From assembly GCF_020515695.1 (NCBI RefSeq), contig NZ_JAIWJA010000002.1, forward strand, positions 310,001-374,000: 64,000 nucleotides of DNA, read 5' to 3'. The first letter of the stretch is position 1; the number at the start of each line of letters is the position of its first letter. This stretch comes from Pseudomonas sp. MWU16-30317 (GTDB lineage Bacteria; Pseudomonadota; Gammaproteobacteria; Pseudomonadales; Pseudomonadaceae). Below the pieces are notes generated by a model. The model made no database searches, had not been told where the DNA came from, and worked only from the letters and a program-made list of their open reading frames with translations. A program made the translations under genes and the position numbers. Of the stretch, positions 9,727 through 20,323 are shown in pieces.

Positions 9727-10158
9727 ATGGCTGTTCAACGTACTTTCTCCATCATCAAGCCTGACGCCGTTGCAAAAAACGTAATCGGCGAGATCACCAC
9801 TCGTTTCGAAAAGGCCGGCCTGCAAGTCGTCGCTTCGAAACTGAAGCAACTGTCCAAGGCCGAAGCCGAAGGCTTCTACGCTGAGCACAGCGCTCGTGGC
9901 TTCTTCGGCGAACTGGTTGCGTTCATGATCTCCGGTCCGGTTGTCGTTCAGGTGCTCGAAGGCGAAAACGCCATCGCCAAGAACCGCGAACTGATGGGCG
10001 CTACCAACCCTAAAGAAGCTGCTGCCGGCACCATCCGCGCTGACTTCGCTGATTCCATCGACGCCAACGCTGTTCACGGTTCGGACTCCGAAGCCGCTGC
10101 TGCTCGTGAAATCGCTTATTTCTTCGCTGCTACTGAAGTAACCGCTCGTAAAGCCTGA
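9727..10158 (+). CDS. ndk: Nucleoside diphosphate kinase
   Basis: A 143-residue enzyme that transfers the gamma-phosphate among nucleoside triphosphates through a phosphohistidine. The active-site histidine is His117 in NAVHGSDS, and the N-terminal [11 protein letters not shown] block binds nucleotide. Length and sequence match the hexameric/tetrameric NDK family throughout. A GGAG site precedes the ATG. It lies between the isc operon and rlmN, the usual Pseudomonas location. Confidence 0.97.
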   Translation: MAVQRTFSIIKPDAVAKNVIGEITTRFEKAGLQVVASKLKQLSKAEAEGFYAEHSARGFFGELVAFMISGPVVVQVLEGENAIAKNRELMGATNPKEAAAGTIRADFADSIDANAVHGSDSEAAAAREIAYFFAATEVTARKA

Positions 10159-10181
10159 GGCTGTTGAGTGAGGGTGAATCC

Positions 10182-11330
10182 ATGACTGATATGACTGGCA
10201 AGACCAACCTGTTGGGGCTGACTCAACCGGAAATGGAAAAGTTCTTCGACTCGATCGGGGAGAAGCGCTTTCGTGCCGGTCAGGTCATGAAATGGATCCA
10301 CCATTATGGTGTCGATGATTTCGATGCCATGAGCAACGTCAGCAAGGTCCTGCGCGAAAAGCTCAAGGCCTGTGCCGAGGTCCGCGGGCCGGAGGTGGTC
10401 AGCGAAGACATCTCCACCGATGGCACCCGTAAATGGGTGGTCCGCGTGGCCTCTGGCAGCTGCGTCGAAACCGTCTACATCCCCCAGGGCAAGCGTGGCA
10501 CCTTGTGTGTTTCGTCCCAGGCGGGCTGCGCGCTGGATTGCAGTTTCTGCTCCACGGGCAAACAAGGCTTCAACAGCAACCTCACCGCCGCCGAAGTCAT
10601 CGGTCAGGTGTGGATTGCCAACAAATCCTTCGGCAGTGTCCCGGCGACCGTCGACCGTGCCATCACCAACGTGGTGATGATGGGCATGGGCGAACCGCTG
10701 CTGAACTTCGATAACGTCGTTGCCGCCATGCATTTGATGATGGACGACTTCGGCTATGGCATCTCCAAGCGTCGGGTGACTCTGTCCACCTCCGGCGTGG
10801 TGCCGATGATCGATGAGCTCTCCAAGCACATCGACGTCTCCCTGGCCCTGTCGCTGCACGCACCCAACGATGCGTTGCGCAACCAACTGGTGCCGATCAA
10901 CAAGAAGTACCCGCTCAAGGTCCTGCTCGAGTCCTGCCAGCGCTACATGGCGACGCTGGGCGACAAGCGCTACCTGACCATCGAGTACACCCTGCTCAAG
11001 GACGTCAACGACCAGCTCGAACATGCGGTAGAAATGGTCGAACTGCTCAAGGATGTGCCGTGCAAGGTCAACCTGATCCCCTTCAACCCGTTCCCTCATT
11101 CGGGTTATGAGCGGCCGAGCAACAATGCCATCCGTCGCTTCCAGGATCATTTGCACCAGGCCGGTTTCAATGTCACCGTACGCACCACCCGCGGCGAAGA
11201 CATCGACGCCGCTTGCGGACAACTGGTCGGCCAGGTAATGGACCGCACTCGCCGTAGCGAACGCTACATTGCTGGACGCGAGTTGAGTGCCGACGCCCAA
11301 GCGCAGCTGATTGCCGTCGCTCGGAACTGA
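10182..11330 (+). CDS. rlmN: Dual-specificity RNA methyltransferase RlmN
   Basis: A 382-residue radical-SAM enzyme that makes 2-methyladenosine at A2503 of 23S rRNA and A37 of some tRNAs. The cluster motif CX3CX2C is at Cys116, Cys120 and Cys123. The second catalytic cysteine lies in DAACGQL near the C-terminus. The GEPLLN and SLHAPND motifs are also seen. The ATG at 10182 was chosen over an upstream alternative start because it follows a GAGGG-type site and gives the usual N-terminus. Confidence 0.95.
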   Translation: MTDMTGKTNLLGLTQPEMEKFFDSIGEKRFRAGQVMKWIHHYGVDDFDAMSNVSKVLREKLKACAEVRGPEVVSEDISTDGTRKWVVRVASGSCVETVYIPQGKRGTLCVSSQAGCALDCSFCSTGKQGFNSNLTAAEVIGQVWIANKSFGSVPATVDRAITNVVMMGMGEPLLNFDNVVAAMHLMMDDFGYGISKRRVTLSTSGVVPMIDELSKHIDVSLALSLHAPNDALRNQLVPINKKYPLKVLLESCQRYMATLGDKRYLTIEYTLLKDVNDQLEHAVEMVELLKDVPCKVNLIPFNPFPHSGYERPSNNAIRRFQDHLHQAGFNVTVRTTRGEDIDAACGQLVGQVMDRTRRSERYIAGRELSADAQAQLIAVARN

Positions 11331-11343
11331 AGAGAGGAACTCC

Positions 11344-12105
11344 ATGTCCCTGCGCGCTGCGCTGTTGTTTGTCGTTGTCAGCCTGTTGGCCGGTTGCATA
11401 ACCACCGGCAAAGTCAATCCCATGACTACCCAGAAGGGCCGCGACGAAGCACGCAGAGCTTATGTGCAACTGGGCATCGGTTATCTGCAGGAAGGCCAGA
11501 CCGAGCGCGCCAAGGTGCCGTTGCGCAGTGCGCTGGAGCTGGACTCCAGCGATCCCGACGCCAATGCCGCGCTGGCGTTGGTGTTCCAGAGCGAGGGCGA
11601 GAACGAGCTGGCCGAGGAGCATTTTCGCAAGGCGATCGCCAAAAGCGATGGCGATGCCCGGATCCTCAACAATTACGGCAGCTTCCTTTACGAACAAAAG
11701 CGTTACAAGGACGCTTACGCAATGTTCCAGAAAGCCGCAGGCGATCCCCTGTATCCTGAGCGCTCGCGGGTGTTCGAGAACATCGGCCTGACCGCATTGG
11801 CCCTGGGCAATCGCGTCGAGGCCCAGGAGAGTCTGGTCAAGGCCCTGCGTCTGAACCCCGATCAACCACGGGCGTTGCTGGAATTGGCAGAAATTTCATA
11901 TGACACCCAGCAATATGTCCCTGCTCGCGGCTACTATGAGCGGTTCACCCAGCTCAGTGAGCAAAACGCGCGCAGCCTGTTGTTGGGCATGCGTCTGGCG
12001 AAGATTTTCGATGACAAGGACAAAGCCGCGAGTTTTGCCCTGCAGTTGAGAAGACTCTACCCCGGTACCCCGGAATATCAGCAATACCTGTCGGAGCAAA
12101 GATGA
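11344..12105 (+). CDS. pilF: Type IV pilus biogenesis/stability lipoprotein PilF (PilW)
   Basis: A 253-residue outer-membrane lipoprotein needed for multimer formation of the PilQ secretin. It has a signal peptide ending in the lipobox LLAGC (Cys18), then about six tetratricopeptide repeats (for example NYGSFLYEQKRYKDAYAMFQKA). Position directly downstream of rlmN and upstream of rodZ is conserved in Pseudomonas. The stop overlaps the rodZ start by four bases. Confidence 0.92.
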   Translation: MSLRAALLFVVVSLLAGCITTGKVNPMTTQKGRDEARRAYVQLGIGYLQEGQTERAKVPLRSALELDSSDPDANAALALVFQSEGENELAEEHFRKAIAKSDGDARILNNYGSFLYEQKRYKDAYAMFQKAAGDPLYPERSRVFENIGLTALALGNRVEAQESLVKALRLNPDQPRALLELAEISYDTQQYVPARGYYERFTQLSEQNARSLLLGMRLAKIFDDKDKAASFALQLRRLYPGTPEYQQYLSEQR

Positions 12106-13160
12106 AAGCGGCGCATCCCGAAGTTGTAGCAGGCACTTTCGCCCATCCCGGTGAAGTCTTGCGTCAGGCCCGTGAAGACAAAGGCTGGTCGCAGAGCGAT
12201 GTGGCAGTCAGGCTGAATCTGACGGTGTCCTCCCTCAACAACCTTGAGACCGGCGCCTTCGACAAGCTGCCAGGCCATACCTTCGCTCGTGGGTATATCC
12301 GAGCCTATGCCAAACTGCTCGGCATGGACCAGACCCCTCTGGTGCAGGCCTTCGACCAGGCCACCGGTACCAATGCCCAGGGCAGCAATGTCCATGGGCT
12401 GGGTCGTATCGAAGAGCCCGTACGCCTGTCCCACAATATTCTGCGCATCGTCAGCCTGTTGCTGCTGATCCTGGTGATCGGCGGCGGTTTCCTCTGGTGG
12501 CAGGATCAAGCCGGCCAGCGCGGCAAAGACCAAAACGCCGCGGCCATCGATCATGTGGAAGTCGAAGGCGCCGATGGCACCACCCGCGTACACCCGATTG
12601 ACGAGCCGCAAGTGCCGGCCACCGCACCGACCGCGACACCCGGCCAGCCCAATGCGTTGGCGCTGCCGCAAGGCGTGCCGCCGGTCGATCCGGCCACCAC
12701 GGGTACGCCTGCATCGCCTGCCAGCCAGGCGGCGACCGCTGCCCCGACGACGGGTTCGGCGCTGCCGCTCAATCCGGCCACGCATGCGCCTGGAGCCGCT
12801 ACTGCACCGGCGGCGACCGCCGCGACCACTCCGGCATCGACCGCTCATGTGCCGCCGGCCAATACCCCGTTCGCGCCATCGGCCCCAGCCGCACCGGATG
12901 TGCAAGCACCGGTGGCAGGCGCGGGGCAGGTCAATATTCAATTTGTGGCCGACTGCTGGACGCAAGTCACCGACGGCACCGGCAAGGTGCTGGTCAGCGG
13001 CCTCAAGCGTACCGGCGATACCCTCGACCTGAGCGGCAAGCCACCGTTTGCCGTGCGTCTGGGCTTCGCCAAAGGCGCCCAGATCACTTACAACGGTGAG
13101 GCTGTGGACGTCGCCAAATACACCTCCGGGCAAACTGCACGCCTGAAACTGGGGCAATAA
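12102..13160 (+). CDS. rodZ: Cytoskeletal cell-shape protein RodZ
   Basis: A 352-residue bitopic inner-membrane protein that links MreB filaments to the cell-wall synthesis machinery. Domains in order: a cytoplasmic helix-turn-helix (about 20-85, LRQAREDKGWSQSDVAVRL), one membrane helix (about 108-128), a long periplasmic Pro/Ala/Thr-rich linker (about 165-265) and a C-terminal DUF4115 beta domain with the WTQVTDGTGKVL motif. The linker is low-complexity, as is normal for RodZ in this genus. Confidence 0.92.
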   Translation: MKAAHPEVVAGTFAHPGEVLRQAREDKGWSQSDVAVRLNLTVSSLNNLETGAFDKLPGHTFARGYIRAYAKLLGMDQTPLVQAFDQATGTNAQGSNVHGLGRIEEPVRLSHNILRIVSLLLLILVIGGGFLWWQDQAGQRGKDQNAAAIDHVEVEGADGTTRVHPIDEPQVPATAPTATPGQPNALALPQGVPPVDPATTGTPASPASQAATAAPTTGSALPLNPATHAPGAATAPAATAATTPASTAHVPPANTPFAPSAPAAPDVQAPVAGAGQVNIQFVADCWTQVTDGTGKVLVSGLKRTGDTLDLSGKPPFAVRLGFAKGAQITYNGEAVDVAKYTSGQTARLKLGQ

Positions 13161-13163
13161 ATC

Positions 13164-14273
13164 ATGCACGGCGAATCACCTATCAAGCGTCGCGTATCTC
13201 GCAAGATCTGGGTTGGCTCGGTTCCGGTCGGTGGCGATGCGCCCATTGCCGTCCAGAGCATGACCAACACCGATACCAACGATGTCGCTGCCACGGTTGC
13301 GCAAGTCCAGCGCCTGCAAGACGCCGGCGCCGACATCGTGCGCATCTCGGTACCTGACATGGATGCGGCAGAGGCCTTCGGGCGCATCAAGCTGCTGACC
13401 TCGGTGCCACTGGTGGCGGATATCCACTTCGATTACAAGATCGCCCTGCGCGTCGCCGAGTTGGGCGTCGATTGCCTGCGCATCAACCCCGGCAACATCG
13501 GTCGCGAAGACCGCGTGCGTGCCGTGGTCGACGCCGCTCGTGATCGGGGCATCCCGATCCGCATTGGCGTCAACGCCGGCTCGCTGGAAAAGGACCTGCA
13601 AAAGAAATACGGCGAGCCGACGCCCGAGGCGCTGGTCGAGTCCGCTCTGCGCCATGTCGAGCACCTGGCGCGCCTGGACTTTCAGGACTTCAAGGTCAGC
13701 GTCAAGGCCTCCGACGTGTTCATGGCCGTCGACGCCTACCGCCTGCTGGCCAAGCAGATCAGCCAGCCGTTGCATTTGGGCATCACCGAAGCCGGTGGTT
13801 TGCGCTCAGGCACGGTGAAATCTGCCGTCGGCCTCGGTATGCTGCTGGCCGACGGGATTGGCGATACTATCCGCATCTCGCTGGCGGCGGACCCGGTGGA
13901 GGAGGTCAAGGTCGGTTTCGACATTCTCAAGTCCCTGCGCCTGCGCTCGCGTGGCATCAACTTTATCGCCTGCCCGAGCTGCTCGCGGCAGAACTTCGAC
14001 GTGGTCAAGACCATGAACGAACTCGAGGGTCGCCTCGAAGACCTGCTGGTGCCGCTGGATGTCGCGGTGATCGGTTGTGTCGTCAACGGCCCGGGTGAGG
14101 CCAAGGAAGCCCATGTGGGGCTGACCGGCGGCACGCCCAACCTGATTTACATCGACGGCAAGCCGTCGCAGAAGTTGACCAACGACAACCTGGTCGATGA
14201 GCTCGAACGGCTCATTCGCCAGAAGGCGGCCGAAAAGGTCGAAGCCGACGCCGCGCTGATCTTGCGCAGCTGA
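13164..14273 (+). CDS. ispG: 4-hydroxy-3-methylbut-2-enyl diphosphate synthase (flavodoxin)
   Basis: A 369-residue [4Fe-4S] enzyme of the methylerythritol phosphate pathway that converts MEcPP to HMBPP. The N-terminal TIM-barrel begins with [17 protein letters not shown]. The cluster-binding cysteines are in the C-terminal domain: CPSCSR and GCVVNGPGE. Only three bases separate it from rodZ, so they are probably one transcript. It depends on iron-sulfur clusters made by the nearby isc operon. Confidence 0.96.
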   Translation: MHGESPIKRRVSRKIWVGSVPVGGDAPIAVQSMTNTDTNDVAATVAQVQRLQDAGADIVRISVPDMDAAEAFGRIKLLTSVPLVADIHFDYKIALRVAELGVDCLRINPGNIGREDRVRAVVDAARDRGIPIRIGVNAGSLEKDLQKKYGEPTPEALVESALRHVEHLARLDFQDFKVSVKASDVFMAVDAYRLLAKQISQPLHLGITEAGGLRSGTVKSAVGLGMLLADGIGDTIRISLAADPVEEVKVGFDILKSLRLRSRGINFIACPSCSRQNFDVVKTMNELEGRLEDLLVPLDVAVIGCVVNGPGEAKEAHVGLTGGTPNLIYIDGKPSQKLTNDNLVDELERLIRQKAAEKVEADAALILRS

Positions 14274-14308
14274 TCGGGCCTGTTGATACGTATCGCTAAG
14301 GATTTTTT

Positions 14309-15598
14309 GTGAGTAAGTCTCTGCAAGCCATTCGTGGCATGAACGACATCCTGCCGGAGCAGACGCCACTGTGGCGCTACTTCGAAGGCACCGTGGCCGG
14401 TTTGCTGGACAACTACGGCTATCGGCAGATCCGCATGCCGATCGTCGAGTTCACCGAGCTGTTCAAGCGCTCCATCGGCGAAGTCACCGACATCGTCGAA
14501 AAAGAGATGTACACCTTCGAAGACCGCAACGGTGATTCCCTCACCCTGCGTCCCGAAGGCACCGCCGCCTGCGTGCGCGCGGCGCTGGAACACGGCATCA
14601 CTGGTGGTGGCCAGGTGCAGAAGCTCTGGTACATGGGCCCGATGTTCCGCCACGAGCGCCCGCAAAAAGGTCGCTATCGTCAGTTTCACCAGATCGGCCT
14701 GGAGGTCTTCAACCTCGAGGGTCCCGATATCGACGCCGAGCTGATCATCCTTACCTGGCGCCTGTGGGCTGCCCTGGGTATTCGCGACGCGGTGACCCTC
14801 GAGCTCAACAGCCTGGGCACCAGCGAGTCCCGTGGTCGTTATCGTGAAGCGCTGGTGGAGTTCCTCACCGCGCGACTCGACCAGCTTGACGAAGACAGCC
14901 AGCGCCGCCTGAAGACCAACCCGCTGCGCGTGCTCGACACCAAGGACGCCAATACCCAGGCGGCCCTGGTCGGTGCCCCGCAGTTGGCGGACTACCTGGA
15001 TGACGATTCGCGTACGCACTTCGAGGGCCTCAAGGCGCGTCTCGATGCGGTGGGCATTCCCTACGTGATTAACCCCAAGCTGGTGCGCGGCCTCGATTAC
15101 TACAGCAAGACCGTGTTCGAATGGGTCACCGACAAGCTCGGCTCCCAGGGCACCGTCTGCGCCGGGGGGCGTTATGATGGTCTGGTCGAGCAGATGGGCG
15201 GCAAGCCGACCCCGGGCGTCGGTTTTGCCATGGGTATCGAGCGTCTGATCCTGCTGCTTGAAACCCTCGACAAGGTGCCCGAGTCGATCGCCCGTCAGGT
15301 CGATGTCTACCTCTGTGCCTTCGGTGAAGCGGCCGAACTGGCCGGGCTGGCGCTCAGCGAGCGTCTGCGTGATGCTCTGCCGTCGCTGCGCCTGCAGGTC
15401 AACGCCGGTGCCGGCAGCTTCAAGAGCCAGTTCAAAAAGGCCGACAAGAGCGGCGCCCTCTACGCGCTGATCCTGGGTGACGACGAGATGGCTGCGCAGA
15501 CCGTTGGCGTCAAGCCGCTGCGTGGTCAGGGCGAACAACAAAACATTGCCTGGGATGCTCTCGCCGAGCATCTGGCGACTCACGTCGCCCAGGGTTGA
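14309..15598 (+). CDS. hisS: Histidyl-tRNA synthetase
   Basis: A 429-residue class II aminoacyl-tRNA synthetase. Motif 2 ([16 protein letters not shown]) and the histidine-binding motifs ([13 protein letters not shown] and AGGRYDGL) are present. Motif 3 is [11 protein letters not shown]. The C-terminal anticodon-binding domain follows. The start is GTG with AAGGA upstream. Confidence 0.97.
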   Translation: MSKSLQAIRGMNDILPEQTPLWRYFEGTVAGLLDNYGYRQIRMPIVEFTELFKRSIGEVTDIVEKEMYTFEDRNGDSLTLRPEGTAACVRAALEHGITGGGQVQKLWYMGPMFRHERPQKGRYRQFHQIGLEVFNLEGPDIDAELIILTWRLWAALGIRDAVTLELNSLGTSESRGRYREALVEFLTARLDQLDEDSQRRLKTNPLRVLDTKDANTQAALVGAPQLADYLDDDSRTHFEGLKARLDAVGIPYVINPKLVRGLDYYSKTVFEWVTDKLGSQGTVCAGGRYDGLVEQMGGKPTPGVGFAMGIERLILLLETLDKVPESIARQVDVYLCAFGEAAELAGLALSERLRDALPSLRLQVNAGAGSFKSQFKKADKSGALYALILGDDEMAAQTVGVKPLRGQGEQQNIAWDALAEHLATHVAQG

Positions 15599-15639
15599 AG
15601 CTGTTTCAACAGCCGAATTCGCGAAATAGGAGTATTGGG

Positions 15640-16281
15640 GTGTCAGGTACTGAAGATGAACAGCTCACCGAGTTGAAAGACTGGTGGCAGCGTAATGGCA
15701 AACCCTTGGTCACCGGCGGCCTGTTGGCCCTGGTGGTGGTATTTGGCTGGCAGGCCTGGCACCGATACCAGACCAATCAGGCCCAGGGTGCTTCGAATCT
15801 GTATCAGCAGCTGCTGGAGACCACGCTGAACCCGAGCGGCAAGCCGGACACCGCCCAGGTGGCCGACCTGGCCAACAAGCTCAAGACCGACTTCGGCGGT
15901 ACGGCGTATGCCCAGTACGGCAGCCTGTTCGTGGCCAAAGTGGCGGTGGACAACAACAAGCTCGACGATGCGGCAGCCGAACTGCGCGCCATCGTCGACA
16001 AGCCGTTCAACCCGACCTTGGGTGAAGTCGCACGCCAGCGCCTGGCCCAGGTGCTGGGTGCGCAGAACAAGGCCGCCGATGGCCTGAAACTGCTCGACGG
16101 CGATGCCGACAAGTCGTTCCTGGCCGCCCGTGAAGAACTGCGCGGCGACCTGCTGGTTCAGCTGGGTCGTGGCGACGAAGCGTTTACTGCCTATCAGAAG
16201 GCCAAGGCTGCACTGTCTGACGACGCTGCGGTCGGTAGCCTGCAAATCAAGCTGGACGACCTGGCCAAAGGGGATGCGTGA
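15640..16281 (+). CDS. YfgM-like SecYEG-associated periplasmic chaperone
   Basis: A 213-residue inner-membrane protein with a short cytoplasmic N-terminus, one membrane helix (about 22-44) and a periplasmic TPR-like domain. In E. coli its homologue YfgM binds SecYEG and PpiD and helps hand over outer-membrane and periplasmic proteins. The N-terminal signature EDEQLTELKDWWQRNGKPL is typical. The GTG at 15640 follows AGGAG by seven bases. It overlaps bamB, matching the conserved hisS-yfgM-bamB-der order. Confidence 0.88.
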   Translation: MSGTEDEQLTELKDWWQRNGKPLVTGGLLALVVVFGWQAWHRYQTNQAQGASNLYQQLLETTLNPSGKPDTAQVADLANKLKTDFGGTAYAQYGSLFVAKVAVDNNKLDDAAAELRAIVDKPFNPTLGEVARQRLAQVLGAQNKAADGLKLLDGDADKSFLAAREELRGDLLVQLGRGDEAFTAYQKAKAALSDDAAVGSLQIKLDDLAKGDA

Positions 16282-17428
16282 CGTGATTCGTTGGAAACAT
16301 GCAGCATTGCTGGCTCTGGCCGTTTTGGCCGCGGGTTGCAGCAGCAACAGCAAAAAAGAACTGCCACCGGCCGAACTCACCGATTTCAAAGAAGAAGTCG
16401 TGTTGCAGAAGCAGTGGAGCACCTCGATCGGTGACGGGCAGGGCGAAACCTACAACATGCTGGTGCCAGCGGTTGATGGTGGCACGATTTACGCGGCCGA
16501 CGTGAATGGCGAAGTCTTTTCGCTGAACCGCGCGACCGGCGACGTGAACTGGAAGAAGAAGCTCAAGCTGCCGGTCTCCGGGGCTGTGGGTGTAGGCTCC
16601 GGGTTGGTCATGATCGGTACTATCGCCGGTGAAGTGATCGCGCTCGACGCCAGCAATGGTGAAGAGAAGTGGCGCGCTCGCGTGTCCAGCGAAGTGCTCG
16701 CGCCGCCTGCCAACAACGGTGATCTGGTCGTCGTGCAGACCCAGGACGATAAAGTCTTCGGTATCGATGCGGCCACCGGTACTCAGCGCTGGATGTATGA
16801 CAGCACCCCGGCGGTCCTGACTCTGCGTGGCACGGGTGCTCCGCTGGTGACCAGCCGCCTGGCGATCGCTGGGCTGTCCAACGGCAAGGTCGTCGGCCTG
16901 GATACCCAGAACGGCGTGCCGGTCTGGGAAACCCCGGTCGCCGTGCCTCAGGGGCGCTCGGAGCTCGAGCGTGTGGTCGATATCGATGGCGGTCTGCTGC
17001 TGTCGGGCAGCACCCTGTACGTGACCAGCTATCAGGGCCGTATGGCCGGCCTCGATCTGGACTCCGGGCGTATCCTCTGGCAGCGTGATGCATCGAGCTA
17101 TGCCGGTGTCGCCGAGGGCTTTGGTAACGTCTACGTGGCATTGGCGAGCGGCACCGTTGAAGGTGTCGACGAGCGCAGCACCACGGCGTTGTGGAGCAAC
17201 GATAAACTGGCCCGCCGCCAGCTGTCGGCCCCTGAAGTGTTCTCAAGCTATGTGGCTGTCGGCGACATGGAAGGGTATCTGCACCTGCTGAGCCAGGTCG
17301 ACGGACGCTTCGTCGGCCGTATCCGTATCGACAGCGACGGCCTGCGTGCGCGTCCGCTGGTGGTCGGCGATACAATCTACGTGTTTGGCAACAGCGGCAA
17401 GCTCGAGGCGCTGACCATCAAGCAGTAG
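16274..17428 (+). CDS. bamB: Outer-membrane assembly lipoprotein BamB
   Basis: A 384-residue lipoprotein of the BAM complex that inserts beta-barrel proteins. It has a signal peptide with lipobox LAAGC (Cys22) and an eight-bladed PQQ-type beta-propeller (repeats such as DASNGEEKWRARV and DAATGTQRWMYD). The ATG at 16274 overlaps the yfgM stop by eight bases; a GTG at 16283 is an alternative. The TpsB transporter encoded at 53.7-55.5 kb is the kind of barrel BAM inserts. Confidence 0.93.
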   Translation: MRDVIRWKHAALLALAVLAAGCSSNSKKELPPAELTDFKEEVVLQKQWSTSIGDGQGETYNMLVPAVDGGTIYAADVNGEVFSLNRATGDVNWKKKLKLPVSGAVGVGSGLVMIGTIAGEVIALDASNGEEKWRARVSSEVLAPPANNGDLVVVQTQDDKVFGIDAATGTQRWMYDSTPAVLTLRGTGAPLVTSRLAIAGLSNGKVVGLDTQNGVPVWETPVAVPQGRSELERVVDIDGGLLLSGSTLYVTSYQGRMAGLDLDSGRILWQRDASSYAGVAEGFGNVYVALASGTVEGVDERSTTALWSNDKLARRQLSAPEVFSSYVAVGDMEGYLHLLSQVDGRFVGRIRIDSDGLRARPLVVGDTIYVFGNSGKLEALTIKQ

Positions 17429-17516
17429 GTTGCGTCTATGCTTGAGGTCAAGGTATGGCCTCAAGGAGCCCCGTTCACCGGGGCTTGCGGCACCTACCGT
17501 GCCGCTCCGAATTCCG

Positions 17517-17546
17517 GCCGCTGCCCTGCAGCGGCTTTTGTATTTT
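17517..17546 (+). terminator. Rho-independent terminator between bamB and der
   Basis: GCCGCTG pairs with CAGCGGC across a five-base loop and is followed by TTTTGTATTTT. A second hairpin without a T tail (AGCCCCG...CGGGGCT) lies about 40 bases upstream, near 17467. Confidence 0.75.
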
Positions 17547-17571
17547 CTGAATTAACGAAGTGGAGAGCCGC

Positions 17572-19032
17572 ATGGTTCCCGTAATCGCCCTGGTGGGTCG
17601 ACCGAACGTCGGCAAGTCCACCATGTTCAACCGCCTGACCAAGAGCCGCGACGCTATTGTCGGTGATCTCTCTGGCCTGACCCGTGATCGCCAATACGGT
17701 GAGGCGCGCTGGCAAGGGCGTTCCTACATCCTGGTCGACACCGGTGGTATTTCCGGTGACGAACACGGCATGGACGAAAAAATGGCCGAGCAGTCACTGC
17801 TGGCCATCGAAGAAGCCGATGTGGTGCTGTTCCTGGTGGACGCCCGCGCCGGCTTCACCGCAGCCGATCAGATGATCGGCGAGCACTTGCGCAAGCGTAA
17901 CAAGCGCTCCTTGCTGGTGGCCAACAAGGTCGACAACGTCGACCCGGAAATGGCCCGCGCCGAATTCGCTCCGCTGGGCATGGGCGATGCCATCCCGGTG
18001 GCCGGTGCTCAAGGTCGCGGTATCAACGCCTTGCTCGAAGCCGCCCTTGGTGAATTCCCCCGCGACGTCGAAGAGGACCTCAACGCTGACGTGAAGGAAG
18101 GCGAGGAGGCCGTGTTGATCCCTGGCCCGAGCGAGAAGGATGGCATCAAGATCGCCATCATCGGTCGCCCGAACGTCGGCAAGTCGACTCTGGTCAACCG
18201 CATGCTCGGTGAAGACCGGGTGATCGTCTATGACGAGCCGGGCACCACTCGCGACAGTATCTACATCCCGTTCGAGCGTAACGAAGAGAAGTACACCCTT
18301 ATCGACACCGCCGGGGTGCGCAAGCGCGGCAAGATCCACGAAGAGGTCGAGAAGTTCTCGGTGGTCAAGACGTTGCAGGCCATCAAGGACGCCAACGTGG
18401 TGATTTTCGTCATGGACGCCCGTGAAGGCGTGGTCGACCACGACCTCAACCTGCTGGGCTTCGCCCTCGAAGCCGGTCGCGCTATCGTCATCGCGCTGAA
18501 CAAGTGGGATGGCATGCTGCCGAGCGAGCGCGACTACGTGAAGACCGAGCTGGAACGTCGGTTGTTCTTCGTCAGCTTCGCCGATATCCACTTCATTTCG
18601 GCGCTGCACGGTACGGGCGTAGGTAATCTGTACGCCTCGGTGCAGAACTCGTTCAAATCCGCCATCACTCGCTGGCCGACCAACCGCCTGACCCAGATCC
18701 TCGAAGATGCGGTGCAGGAGCACCAGCCGCCGATGGTCAACAGCCGTCGCATCAAGCTGCGCTATGCCCACCTGGGTGGCGCCAACCCGCCGCTGATCGT
18801 GATCCACGGCAACCAGGTCGAGAAGGTGCCCACCTCCTACGTGCGTTACCTGGAGAATACCTACCGCCGGGTGCTGAAGCTGGTTGGTACGCCGATCCGT
18901 ATCGAGTTCAAGGGCGGCGAGAACCCGTACGAAAAACTCAAGAACACGCTCACCGACCGCCAGGTCAACAAGAAGCGCCGTTTGATGTCGCACCACAAGA
19001 AGGCCGACAAGAAGCGCCGCGACAAGCGCTGA
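17572..19032 (+). CDS. der: Ribosome-assembly GTPase Der (EngA)
   Basis: A 486-residue protein with two GTPase domains in tandem, needed for maturation of the 50S subunit. The first domain starts with [12 protein letters not shown] and has DTGG and NKVD; the second has [18 protein letters not shown] and NKWD. A KH-like C-terminal domain and a basic tail rich in Lys and Arg end the protein. The ATG at 17572 is preferred to a GTG four codons earlier because GGAG overlaps that GTG. Confidence 0.96.
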   Translation: MVPVIALVGRPNVGKSTMFNRLTKSRDAIVGDLSGLTRDRQYGEARWQGRSYILVDTGGISGDEHGMDEKMAEQSLLAIEEADVVLFLVDARAGFTAADQMIGEHLRKRNKRSLLVANKVDNVDPEMARAEFAPLGMGDAIPVAGAQGRGINALLEAALGEFPRDVEEDLNADVKEGEEAVLIPGPSEKDGIKIAIIGRPNVGKSTLVNRMLGEDRVIVYDEPGTTRDSIYIPFERNEEKYTLIDTAGVRKRGKIHEEVEKFSVVKTLQAIKDANVVIFVMDAREGVVDHDLNLLGFALEAGRAIVIALNKWDGMLPSERDYVKTELERRLFFVSFADIHFISALHGTGVGNLYASVQNSFKSAITRWPTNRLTQILEDAVQEHQPPMVNSRRIKLRYAHLGGANPPLIVIHGNQVEKVPTSYVRYLENTYRRVLKLVGTPIRIEFKGGENPYEKLKNTLTDRQVNKKRRLMSHHKKADKKRRDKR

Positions 19033-19052
19033 TTCCAGCCGCACCACACCCT

Positions 19053-19082
19053 CTGTGGGAGCGACCCCGGCCGCTCCCACAG
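19053..19082. repeat. REP-type palindrome after der
   Basis: CTGTGGGAGCG and its exact reverse complement CGCTCCCACAG flank eight bases rich in C and G. It could also end der transcription, although no T run follows. Confidence 0.8.
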
Positions 19083-19174
19083 CTGAGATCATCGTTTTAC
19101 ACCTCTCGCCAATCAGCTATCCTGCCGCTCTACCCCGCGCCGTTGGCGGAACGTCGTGCAGCAGGAACAGGCCC

Positions 19175-20323
19175 ATGATCAGCAGCAAGTTGCCGAATGT
19201 CGGCACCACTATCTTCACCACCATGTCCCAGCTCGCGGCGCAGACCGGCGCGATCAATCTTTCCCAAGGCTTCCCTGACTTCGACGGCCCCCAAGGCCTG
19301 CGCGATGCCGTGGCCTATCATGTCGCCAATGGCCATAACCAGTACGCGCCCATGACCGGGCTGCCCGCGTTGTGCGAGCAGGTCGCGATCAAGCTCGCTC
19401 GCAGCTATGGCGTGAGCGTCGATGCGGAGCGGGAAATCACCATCACACCAGGCGCCACCCAAGCGATCTTTTGCGCAGTCCAGGCGGTAGTGCGACCCGG
19501 CGACGAAGTGATCGTTTTCGACCCTTGCTACGACAGCTACGAGCCCTCCGTGGAACTGGCCGGCGGTCGCTGCGTGCACGTGCAGCTCAGTGCCAACAGC
19601 TTCGCCATCGACTGGCAGGCCCTGAGGGATGCCATCGGTTCGCGCACTCGGATGATCATCCTCAACAGCCCGCACAATCCCAGCGGTGCCCTGCTCAGCA
19701 GTGCCGATCTGGATCAGTTGGCGGCTTTGATCGCCGACCGGGACATCTATGTCGTCAGCGACGAAGTCTACGAGCATCTGGTCTACGACGGCGCCAGGCA
19801 CGTCAGCGTGCTGGCCCATGAAGCCTTGTTCCAGCGCGCCTTCGTGGTCAGTTCGTTCGGCAAGACCTACCATGTCACCGGCTGGAAAACCGGTTACGTG
19901 GTGGCCCCGCCGGCCCTCACCGCCGAGCTGCGCAAGATTCACCAGTACGTCAGTTTCTGCGGTGTAACGCCGCTGCAATACGCGCTGGCCGACTACATGG
20001 CCGCGGCGCCGCAGCACGTGGAGGAGTTGCCGGCGTTCTACCAGGCCAAGCGTGATCTGTTCTGCGATCTGCTGGACAATTCGCGCTTCACCTTTGATCG
20101 AGTGGGCGGTACCTACTTTCAGTTGGTCGATTATTCACAAATCCGCCCCGACCTGAACGACGTCGATATGGCGTTATGGATGACCAAGGAGCACGGCGTG
20201 GCGACCATTCCAGTGTCGGTGTTTTATCAAACGCCGGTACCCGATCAACGCCTGGTACGCCTGTGCTTCGCCAAACGCGAGGAGACGCTGCGAGCAGCAG
20301 CCCTGAAACTATGCGCGATCTGA
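19175..20323 (+). CDS. Class I PLP aminotransferase, methionine/glutamine type (YbdL/MtnE-like)
   Basis: A 382-residue fold-type I aminotransferase. The PLP lysine lies in SSFGKTYHVTGWKTGY, and the substrate/PLP motif NSPHNPSG and the YVVSDEVYEHLVYDG block are present. The sequence resembles YbdL, which transaminates methionine to its keto acid, and MtnE of the methionine salvage pathway. The following gene is an omega-amidase, overlapping by 13 bases. This suggests a glutamine-dependent transamination in which the resulting 2-oxoglutaramate is cleared by the amidase. The ATG at 19175 was chosen over an earlier in-frame start because the latter reads through the REP element. Confidence 0.85.
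   Translation: MISSKLPNVGTTIFTTMSQLAAQTGAINLSQGFPDFDGPQGLRDAVAYHVANGHNQYAPMTGLPALCEQVAIKLARSYGVSVDAEREITITPGATQAIFCAVQAVVRPGDEVIVFDPCYDSYEPSVELAGGRCVHVQLSANSFAIDWQALRDAIGSRTRMIILNSPHNPSGALLSSADLDQLAALIADRDIYVVSDEVYEHLVYDGARHVSVLAHEALFQRAFVVSSFGKTYHVTGWKTGYVVAPPALTAELRKIHQYVSFCGVTPLQYALADYMAAAPQHVEELPAFYQAKRDLFCDLLDNSRFTFDRVGGTYFQLVDYSQIRPDLNDVDMALWMTKEHGVATIPVSVFYQTPVPDQRLVRLCFAKREETLRAAALKLCAI

Noticed and set aside
14147..15583. Minus-strand ORF of 478 codons opposite hisS
   Set aside because: Antisense to an intact, essential hisS gene; no recognisable domain.
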